From assembly GCA_947624925.1 (NCBI GenBank), contig CANQMG010000068.1:1-6713 (forward strand): a stretch of 6,713 bases of DNA, given 5' to 3'. This document shows, piece by piece, positions 1 to 4,085 of the stretch; the stretch's first letter is position 1; every line of letters begins with the position of its first letter. The position numbers were made by a program, and so were the translations under genes. Source of the DNA: an uncultured Clostridia bacterium. GTDB lineage: Bacteria > Bacillota > Clostridia > TANB77 > CAG-508. The notes under the pieces were generated by a model that did no database searches, was not told where the DNA came from, and saw nothing but the letters and a program-made list of their open reading frames with translations.

Positions 1-16
1 AAATATAATAAAAAAT

Positions 17-43
17 AGCATTAGAAAATCTAATGTTTATTTT
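17..43 (+). terminator. Terminator-like hairpin of an upstream gene
   Basis: A 7-bp perfect inverted repeat (CATTAGA 19-25, loop AAA, TCTAATG 29-35) is followed by TTTATTTT. This is the layout of a weak A+T-rich intrinsic terminator. It presumably ends a gene lying left of the window; no coding sequence is visible in bases 1-50. Confidence 0.5.
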
Positions 44-52
44 GGTATGAAT

Positions 53-99
53 AAAAGAGTTATGTGTAATTTTTAAAAATTACATATAGCTCTTTTTGT
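53..99 (+). terminator. Intrinsic terminator, long A+T-rich stem
   Basis: The arms 53-74 and 75-96 are almost fully complementary, with two G-U wobbles (T60 with G89, G64 with T85), giving a long hairpin with a minimal loop. The descending arm ends in CTCTTTTT, which provides the U-tract; the opposite AAAAGAG would do so on the minus strand, so it could work in both directions. It is a second terminator behind the 17-43 hairpin. A palindromic operator is less likely given the U-tract. Confidence 0.6.
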
Positions 100-104
100 A
101 TTAT

Positions 105-151
105 AGCCCCTTTAATAAGGGGGCTGTCAGCCGAAGGCTGACTGGGGGTTC
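105..151. repeat. GC-rich double-hairpin intergenic repeat
   Basis: Two hairpins lie back to back: AGCCCC (105-110) pairs with GGGGCT (120-125) and extends inward to a 9-bp stem, followed at once by the perfect stem GTCAGCC (126-132), loop GAA, GGCTGAC (136-142). The element ends in TGGGGGTTC, whose G-run could alternatively pair with the first C-run. The arrangement resembles a dispersed intergenic repeat common in gut Clostridia genomes; that is from memory of the pattern, not a search. Its GC content contrasts sharply with the surrounding A+T-rich DNA. Only one copy is in the window. Confidence 0.6.
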
Positions 152-194
152 TTAGACCAAATGTAAAAAATAAAAAAATTTTAAAATATAAATT

Positions 195-218
195 GTAGGG
201 GCTCTAAAGAATTTACCC
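195..218. repeat. Apparent hairpin-less remnant of the REPIN-like right end
   Basis: GTAGGGGC (195-202) is the outer sequence of the REP hairpins, but here it runs directly into GCTCTAAAGAATTTACCC (201-218). The same 18 bases with two mismatches follow the intact right hairpin of copy A (446-463). The stretch therefore looks like the same junction with the hairpin missing, either a deletion scar or a separate partial copy. Confidence 0.4.
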
Positions 219-231
219 AAATTTATAAACC

Positions 232-443
232 ATAAAATTTTAGCTATTCCTTCGAAGATGGGCAAGCACAAGACTTGCCCCTACAATCAAATAAAATAGA
301 ATTAAAATTTTATATTGTAAAATCGTGCAATAAAATAGAATTAAAATTTTATGTTGTAAAAAATAGAATAATAAGAATTATTATTTACATTAAAACACAT
401 AAAAACGTTAAAACATACGTAGGGGCAGGTCTTGTGCCTGCCC
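232..443. repeat. REPIN-like element, copy A (two inverted REP hairpins)
   Basis: The left hairpin is GGGCAAG (260-266), loop CACAAGA, CTTGCCC (274-280). The right hairpin is GGGCAGG (423-429), loop TCTTGTG, CCTGCCC (437-443). With four flanking bases each, the 25-bp ends 260-284 and 419-443 are inverted repeats of each other with two mismatches, and those two mismatches compensate each other within the stem. The core is A+T-rich and contains a 39-bp tandem duplication (291-329 and 330-368) that copy B lacks. Outside this duplication, copy A and copy B (3903-4075) differ at about four positions. The organisation matches REPIN or MITE-type non-autonomous elements; no transposase is in the window. 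A 63-codon frame across it is repeat-derived and not a believable gene. Confidence 0.75.
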
Positions 444-473
444 AAGCTCCAAAGAAATTACCCTAAATTAAAA

Positions 474-501
474 TTGTTATTAGATTTTAAATCTTTATAG
501 A
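474..501 (+). promoter_or_regulatory. Weak candidate promoter with internal palindrome
   Basis: TTGTTA (474-479) and TATAGA (496-501) are spaced 16 bp apart upstream of the prepilin-like gene. Between them lies a perfect 13-bp palindrome, AGATTT-T-AAATCT (482-494), a position where a repressor could act. A+T-rich background makes such matches common, and an alternative -10 (TATAAA, 511-516) exists, so the exact promoter is uncertain. Confidence 0.3.
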
Positions 502-547
502 TTTAATTAATATAAAAAACAAAAAAACAAAGGAGGAAAATGTAAAA

Positions 548-1768
548 ATGAATAAAAAAGAAAGGAAAACTAAAAATTCATTTGTAAATTCAAATACTAA
601 CAACCAACTTCTAACTTCTAAATCAGGTATAACTCTAATTGCGCTAATTCTAACAATAATAATATTATTAATATTAGCAATGGTAAGCATAAGTTATATA
701 ATGAGAGAAAACATAATAAAACACGCAGAAACTGCAGTAGACCAATATCAAATAGAGGCAGAAAAAGAGGCAATAAGTTTAGCATATATGGAATGGGTAA
801 TGTATAATGATGAACAGGGTGATTTAAATGTAGGTGAAGATGCAAAGGTAACTGACCACCAAAATGAAGATGGAAATAATAATGGTTGGAATGTAAAATT
901 TGAAAATTCAGGAAATGAATATATAGTAGACAAATATGGAAATATAACAGGACCAAAAACAGGAGGCAGTTTAGTAGGTGGTGGAACTGATTCAGGAGAT
1001 GGCGGAGAAGAACAAGGAGATGAACCACAAGATTTAATATCAATTTTAAGTGATGCACGTCAAAATAACCAAGAAGAAATAGATTGGGATGGAGATGGAG
1101 ATGGAGAAGATGAGAAATGGCTAATATTAAAAAATACAGATACATCAGCTCAAATTGTATCAAAGAATGTAATGGGAAGTTTAACATTAGGACAAGAATG
1201 TAAATGGAAAATTTGGGATGAAGAAAGCTCAGATTGGAAAGAGGAAAGTTTAGATTGGAATAAACAAGATATAAAAGATGAGGCTGACGTAATAAATGGT
1301 CAGGATGGCGAGTTAAGTAATGAAGAAAAAGCACTATATTCATATAATCATTGTATCGAAATAATAAACAAGTATTGTGATGATTTGATTAATCAGCCTT
1401 TGAAAAGTACGGTTTGTAGTCTAGGTGTGACTATAGAGAATGACACCAAAAATTTGTATACTTCATCTAATTTAAAAAAATTGTGCAGTGGAGAATATGA
1501 TGGAAAGGGAAGAGAAAGTATAGATGGTGATGAAACACAACCGTGGAAAGAGATGAGTAGCGAACAGAAAAAAACTAATAAAAGCTATTGGTTTGCAACA
1601 CGAAAAATTTTTGAAAGTACATTAGTGACTTTTAATGGTTATATTAAATTTGAAAATGGGGAACGCGGTATCTCGCAAGAGTTGTTAACTATCAGGGAGA
1701 AAGAAGGGCAAGGACTAAGTGTTACTTACCCTGTTCGTCCTGTTGTTACAATACCAATAAGTGAATAA
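548..1768 (+). CDS. Prepilin-like N-terminus protein with DUF6273-like extracellular domain
   Basis: A 406-residue exported protein. Residues 1-26 are a basic, Asn-rich leader. SGITLIALILT (from residue 26) is followed by a hydrophobic helix to about residue 51, which is the type IV prepilin / pseudopilin N-terminal pattern with predicted cleavage after Gly27. The usual Glu at mature position 5 is Ala, as in the many clostridial GITLIA proteins. Residues 52-160 are charged and Gly/Asp-rich. An acidic DWDGDGDG stretch (179-186) could bind calcium but may be only low complexity. It is followed by WLILKN and a C-terminal region with HCIEIINKYC (268-277), SYWFATR (346-352) and VRPVV (396-400), the hallmarks I associate with DUF6273-like domains of clostridial surface proteins. 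Four or more cysteines lie in this domain. AGGAGG (531-536) precedes the ATG at 11 nt; a closer ATG at 540 is immediately followed by TAA, so 548 is the start. Role unknown: a surface or pilus-tip-like protein is inference. Confidence 0.85.
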   Translation: MNKKERKTKNSFVNSNTNNQLLTSKSGITLIALILTIIILLILAMVSISYIMRENIIKHAETAVDQYQIEAEKEAISLAYMEWVMYNDEQGDLNVGEDAKVTDHQNEDGNNNGWNVKFENSGNEYIVDKYGNITGPKTGGSLVGGGTDSGDGGEEQGDEPQDLISILSDARQNNQEEIDWDGDGDGEDEKWLILKNTDTSAQIVSKNVMGSLTLGQECKWKIWDEESSDWKEESLDWNKQDIKDEADVINGQDGELSNEEKALYSYNHCIEIINKYCDDLINQPLKSTVCSLGVTIENDTKNLYTSSNLKKLCSGEYDGKGRESIDGDETQPWKEMSSEQKKTNKSYWFATRKIFESTLVTFNGYIKFENGERGISQELLTIREKEGQGLSVTYPVRPVVTIPISE

Positions 1769-1813
1769 TAAAAATAAAGTTTGAAAATAAGAAATATTAA
1801 TATAAGAAGTACT

Positions 1814-1839
1814 GGGCAGGCTTTGTGCCTGCCATTTTT
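1814..1839 (+). terminator. Solitary REP-type hairpin acting as terminator
   Basis: GGCAGG (1815-1820), loop CTTTGTG, CCTGCC (1828-1833) is followed directly by ATTTTT. The arms match the right-end hairpin of the REPIN-like elements, so this is a lone REP-family unit. The T-run and its position about 45 nt after the stop at 1768 give it the form of the intrinsic terminator of the prepilin-like gene; no other terminator is seen there. Confidence 0.65.
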
Positions 1840-1859
1840 CCAAAAAAATTGCAAGAATA

Positions 1860-1888
1860 TTGACAATAAAAATTGAAAATGATAAAAT
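1860..1888 (+). promoter_or_regulatory. Strong SigA-type promoter of the leader unit
   Basis: A perfect -35 TTGACA (1860-1865) is separated by exactly 17 bp from TAAAAT (1883-1888), which carries a TG dinucleotide (1880-1881) one base upstream, an extended -10. This is the best promoter in the window. Transcription would begin near 1895, about 30 nt before the small ORF at 1926. Confidence 0.75.
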
Positions 1889-1925
1889 TAAATCGTAAAA
1901 ATAAAAAAGTAATGGAGGAATAAAA

Positions 1926-1976
1926 ATGCAAAACTGTGAAAGCGCTGATACTGTAAGAGAGAGAGCAATACTTTAA
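1926..1976 (+). CDS. Putative 16-residue leader peptide or small protein
   Basis: The frame encodes MQNCESADTVRERAIL. It is short, but GGAGG (1914-1918) lies 7 nt upstream of the ATG, and a near-consensus promoter lies about 30 nt further upstream, so translation is plausible. There is no signal peptide or membrane segment. It contains one Cys and two AGA arginine codons but no run of a single amino acid like classic attenuator peptides. The stop codon overlaps the first of several RNA segments that can pair with one another upstream of the terminator at 2013-2060, suggesting a leader peptide for the gene at 2135. Alternatives are a free small protein, or an sRNA with an incidental ORF. I do not recognise the peptide. 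Confidence 0.45.
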   Translation: MQNCESADTVRERAIL

Positions 1977-2060
1977 AGAAAGTTTTTGCTTTTATTCTTC
2001 GTGCAAAAAATAAAAAGATAGGTTTGTAGAAATACAAGTCTATCTTTTATTGCGTTTTTT
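1965..2060 (+). promoter_or_regulatory. Attenuator-like region with alternative pairings
   Basis: Four segments can pair in competing ways. Segment 1 is GCAA...CTTT (1965-1974, at the leader stop codon). Segment 2 is TTTTTGC-TTTTATT (1983-1996). Segment 3 is GCAAAAAATAAAAAG (2003-2017). Segment 4 is CTATCTTTTATT (2040-2051). The 8-mer CTTTTATT occurs exactly in both segment 2 (1989-1996) and segment 4 (2044-2051), so segment 3 can pair with either. The 3:4 pairing forms the terminator; 2:3 would prevent it; 1:2 (GCAA with TTGC, CTTT with AAAG) would free segment 3. This is the logic of ribosome-mediated attenuation, but A+T-rich sequence makes chance pairings frequent and no folding was computed. 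Confidence 0.4.
2013..2060 (+). terminator. Intrinsic terminator with GAAA tetraloop
   Basis: A 16-bp stem runs from 2013-2028 to 2033-2048 with two G-U wobbles and a GAAA tetraloop (2029-2032). TTGC and G separate the stem from a six-T run (2055-2060). It would end the short transcript from the promoter at 1860-1888, about 165 nt long. The gap before the T-run is slightly longer than usual, though part of it can extend the stem. Confidence 0.65.
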
Positions 2061-2061
2061 G

Positions 2062-2097
2062 AGTATTAACATTTTAGAAAATTAATACTTCTAAAAT
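2062..2097. repeat. Two interleaved 8-bp inverted repeats
   Basis: AGTATTAA (2062-2069) pairs with TTAATACT (2082-2089), and ATTTTAGA (2071-2078) pairs with TCTAAAAT (2090-2097). The two dyads interlock, and with no nucleotide between 2089 and 2090 they cannot easily form together in RNA, so they would be alternative hairpins or two DNA-binding half-site pairs. They lie about 25 bp before the RBS of the sortase-substrate gene. No convincing promoter for that gene is seen in 2061-2121. Confidence 0.4.
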
Positions 2098-2134
2098 TTA
2101 ATATAAAATATTACAAAAGAAAGGGGGGAAAAAG

Positions 2135-2968
2135 ATGAAAAAATTAAATATTACATTATTATCTATTATAGCTGTACTTATAATATCATTTATAATTCCA
2201 AGTATATTAAGTGCTGCAGAGCCAACTGTAAGTTTAGACAAGACTTCTTTAGTTAAAGAAGGAGATATTGTAACAGTTACTGTAGGTTATCCAAATGAAA
2301 GTGGTATATATTTCAATATAAAATTTGATACAGCAGCATTTGATATTGATAGTGTTAAGGCATATAATAAAAACAATGAGGAAGTAAGAATAGTTGGAAA
2401 TCCAGTTCAAAGTGGCGCAACAAATCAAGGTGTTGCAACATATGAGGATACTCCAACATATGGAACTTATAAAGTTTCAGCTCCAATTGCAAGTGATAGT
2501 TCTGATATTAATAAAGTAGAAGTAAAATTAAAAGCAAAAAGAGATATTACAATATATAGTAATATTATTGTAAGTAATGTAACTTCAGTTGGTTTTCTTT
2601 TTGCTCAGGATAAGGGAAGTATACCTTATCGTGTTTCAATAGAGGCTCTTCCAGTTGAACCAGAGCAACCAGAGCAACCAGAACAGCCAGAACAACCAGA
2701 GCAACCAGAACAGCCAGAACAACCAGAGCAACCAGAGCAACCAGAACAACCAGAACAGCCAGAACAACCAGAGCAACAACAACCTGAACAACAAAATCCA
2801 GAACAACAACAACCTGAAACACAACCAGAAAATGGAGCAGATTTAGCTGAAGAAGATGAATTAGATGAAACTCCAAAAACAGGTGTTGAAAGTTATTCAA
2901 TGATTGCTAGTTTAATAAGTGTAATTGCATGTGCTGGAGCAGTAGCTATAAAAAAATATAATAAATAA
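2135..2968 (+). CDS. Sortase-anchored surface protein: cohesin-like domain, PEQ repeat, TPKTG signal
   Basis: A 277-residue cell-wall protein. Residues 1-28 are a typical signal peptide (KK, long hydrophobic core, cleavage around SAA|E). Residues 30-172 are beta-strand-like; VTVTVGY followed by GIYFNIKFDTAAFDIDSV and later VEVKLKA resembles cohesin / carbohydrate-binding-superfamily domains (pattern recognition, moderate confidence). Residues 176-214 are 13 perfect Pro-Glu-Gln triplets, followed by irregular Q/P/E-rich sequence, a likely wall-spanning stalk. The C-terminus is a complete sorting signal: TPKTG (246-250), a hydrophobic segment and KKYNK. TPKTG departs from LPXTG but fits the (S/N/P)PXTG-type signals of clostridial class B sortases. 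A G-rich RBS (AGGGGGG, 2122-2128) lies 6 nt before the ATG. The sortase gene follows about 150 bp downstream and is the probable anchoring enzyme. Ligand unknown. Confidence 0.88.
   Translation: MKKLNITLLSIIAVLIISFIIPSILSAAEPTVSLDKTSLVKEGDIVTVTVGYPNESGIYFNIKFDTAAFDIDSVKAYNKNNEEVRIVGNPVQSGATNQGVATYEDTPTYGTYKVSAPIASDSSDINKVEVKLKAKRDITIYSNIIVSNVTSVGFLFAQDKGSIPYRVSIEALPVEPEQPEQPEQPEQPEQPEQPEQPEQPEQPEQPEQPEQPEQQQPEQQNPEQQQPETQPENGADLAEEDELDETPKTGVESYSMIASLISVIACAGAVAIKKYNK
2660..2776 (+). repeat. 13 x 9-bp tandem repeat encoding Pro-Glu-Gln
   Basis: Thirteen 9-bp units encode PEQ without interruption. Three synonymous versions are used: a = CCAGAGCAA, b = CCAGAACAG, c = CCAGAACAA, in the order a a b c a b c a a c b c a. 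The recurring abca blocks suggest growth by duplication of multi-unit (27-36 bp) segments. The 9-bp unit keeps frame, so slippage would change stalk length without inactivating the gene. Frames on other strands across it are artefacts of the repeat. Confidence 0.95.
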
Positions 2969-2977
2969 TAGTAAGAG

Positions 2978-3012
2978 AAAAGAAAAGAATATGCATTGCT
3001 TTTCTTTTTTCT
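2978..3012 (+). terminator. Intrinsic terminator of the TPKTG protein gene
   Basis: AAAAGAAAAG (2978-2987) pairs over 10 bp with CTTTTCTTTT (2999-3008) around an 11-nt loop, and the T-rich descending arm continues into more Ts. It begins 10 nt after the stop codon at 2968, so the substrate gene and the sortase gene are probably separate transcripts. Confidence 0.65.
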
Positions 3013-3048
3013 TAATTTAATTATAATCAAAAATAAATTTATTTAATC

Positions 3049-3077
3049 TTGATTTAACTTTAAAAAAAGTGTATATT
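3049..3077 (+). promoter_or_regulatory. Probable SigA-type promoter of the sortase gene
   Basis: TTGATT (3049-3054) and TATATT (3072-3077) are spaced 17 bp apart, about 40 bp upstream of the sortase ATG and just after the preceding terminator. Four of six and five of six bases match consensus. Nearby TATATAT sequence leaves the exact -10 uncertain. Confidence 0.5.
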
Positions 3078-3117
3078 TATATATGTAAATTTTAAAGATG
3101 AAAAGATGTGAAAAATC

Positions 3118-3900
3118 ATGAGGAATAAACCTAAACATGCAAAAATGAAGAAAAAAAAATTAAAAAAAATAATCTTAATAATTCTAATTGTTATTTTTAT
3201 AGTATGCATTATTTATATTGCAAACACGTTTTATAGTGATTATAAAGATGTAAAAGACTATGAAAAATTAAATAACATATTGATAGATACCTCAAAAGTA
3301 ACTCAAACAAGAACAGAAAAAATGCTAAAAATAGAAGAATTACAAAAAGATAATAGTGATGTAATAGGTTGGCTACAAATTGAAGGAACAAAAATAAATT
3401 ATCCAGTAGTACAAACTACAAATAATGACTTTTATTTAAATCATAATTATAAAAAGGATGAATCAGAGGCAGGAAGTTTATTTTTAGATAAAGATTTTGA
3501 CTTAGAAAATGGCAGTTCAAATTACTTAATATATGGTCATAGACATAAAAAAGGTATTATGTTTGAAGATTTAATAAAATATGCAGAAGAAGATTTCTAT
3601 AAAGAACATACAAAAATTCAATTTGCAACAACAAATGAGGATGCAACATACGAAATATTAGCTGTATTTTATTCAAGAGTATATTATAAAAGAGAAAAAA
3701 ATGTTTTCAGATATTATTATTTTGTAAATGCAAATAATGAGGATGAATATAACGACTATGTAAATAACGCAAAAAAAGCTAGTATTTATGATACAGGAGT
3801 TACTGCAAAATATGGAGATCAACTTTTAACATTATCTACTTGTGAATATTCTCAAAAAAATGGAAGGTTTGTTGTAGTAGCAAAAAAAGTAACCAAATAA
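3118..3900 (+). CDS. srtB: Class B sortase (SrtB-type transpeptidase)
   Basis: A 260-residue membrane-bound cysteine transpeptidase that cleaves a sorting signal between Thr and Gly and joins the protein to peptidoglycan. A Lys-rich cytoplasmic start (residues 1-16) is followed by one transmembrane helix (about 17-37) and the extracellular catalytic domain. The class B pattern is clear: VIGWLQIEGTKINYPVVQ, then NDFYLNHNY, YGH with catalytic His141, TLSTC with catalytic Cys242, and Arg250 in NGRF. Length and order match SrtB. The start at 3118 is supported by an in-frame TGA at 3109, but the RBS is poor. A 7-codon ORF (MKRCEKS, start 3098) ends in a TGA overlapping the ATG (ATGA), which might couple translation. 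The upstream TPKTG protein is its likely substrate; the downstream gene spoIVA is convergent and unrelated. Family assignment is firm; substrate is inference from proximity. Confidence 0.93.
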   Translation: MRNKPKHAKMKKKKLKKIILIILIVIFIVCIIYIANTFYSDYKDVKDYEKLNNILIDTSKVTQTRTEKMLKIEELQKDNSDVIGWLQIEGTKINYPVVQTTNNDFYLNHNYKKDESEAGSLFLDKDFDLENGSSNYLIYGHRHKKGIMFEDLIKYAEEDFYKEHTKIQFATTNEDATYEILAVFYSRVYYKREKNVFRYYYFVNANNEDEYNDYVNNAKKASIYDTGVTAKYGDQLLTLSTCEYSQKNGRFVVVAKKVTK

Positions 3901-3902
3901 AA

Positions 3903-4075
3903 ATAAAATTTTAGCTATTCCTTCGAAGATGGGCAAGCACAAGACTTGCCCCTACAATCAAATAAAATAGAATTAAAATTTTATATTGTAAAAAATAGAA
4001 TAATAAGAATTATTATTTACATTAAAATACATAAAAACGTTAAAACATACGTAGGGGCAGGCTTTATGCCTGCCC
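3903..4075. repeat. REPIN-like element, copy B
   Basis: The left hairpin is GGGCAAG (3931-3937), loop CACAAGA, CTTGCCC (3945-3951). The right hairpin is GGGCAGG (4055-4061), loop CTTTATG, CCTGCCC (4069-4075). The sequence is collinear with copy A (232-443) but lacks its 39-bp duplication; about four substitutions separate the two, three of them in the right hairpin loop. It fills the whole space between the convergent sortase and spoIVA genes, beginning right after the sortase stop and ending 10 bp from the spoIVA stop. No ordinary U-tract terminator is visible here, so its hairpins may help end both transcripts. A 113-codon frame starting inside it continues antisense into spoIVA and is spurious. 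Confidence 0.75.
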
Positions 4076-4085
4076 ATGTGTATTT

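Noticed and set aside
105..151. Rho-independent terminator of an upstream gene
   Set aside because: Both hairpins are GC-rich but the following bases are TGGGGGTTC, not a T-run; the 17-43 and 53-99 hairpins fit termination better.
275..466. 63-codon frame inside REPIN-like copy A
   Set aside because: It lies entirely in the repeat, has no RBS, and recurs in copy B only because the DNA is repeated; its end translates the hairpin (VGAGLVPAQ).
618..1343. 241-codon minus-strand frame opposite the prepilin-like gene
   Set aside because: Leu/His-rich composition typical of the complement of an acidic, Asn-rich coding sequence; no RBS and no recognisable domain, while the plus frame has clear motifs.
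1895..2060. Known riboswitch or T-box in the leader
   Set aside because: I looked for T-box, cyclic-di-GMP, lysine and guanidine riboswitch signature sequences and saw none; only the hairpin/terminator logic is supported.
2660..2776. Possible CRISPR array from regularly spaced repeats
   Set aside because: The repeat units are contiguous 9-mers with no spacers and are in frame within a gene.
2565..2900. Minus- and plus-strand frames over the PEQ repeat (Leu/Trp/Val-rich or NQS-rich)
   Set aside because: They are open only because the 9-bp tandem repeat contains no stop codon in any frame; the PEQ frame has signal peptide and sorting signal.
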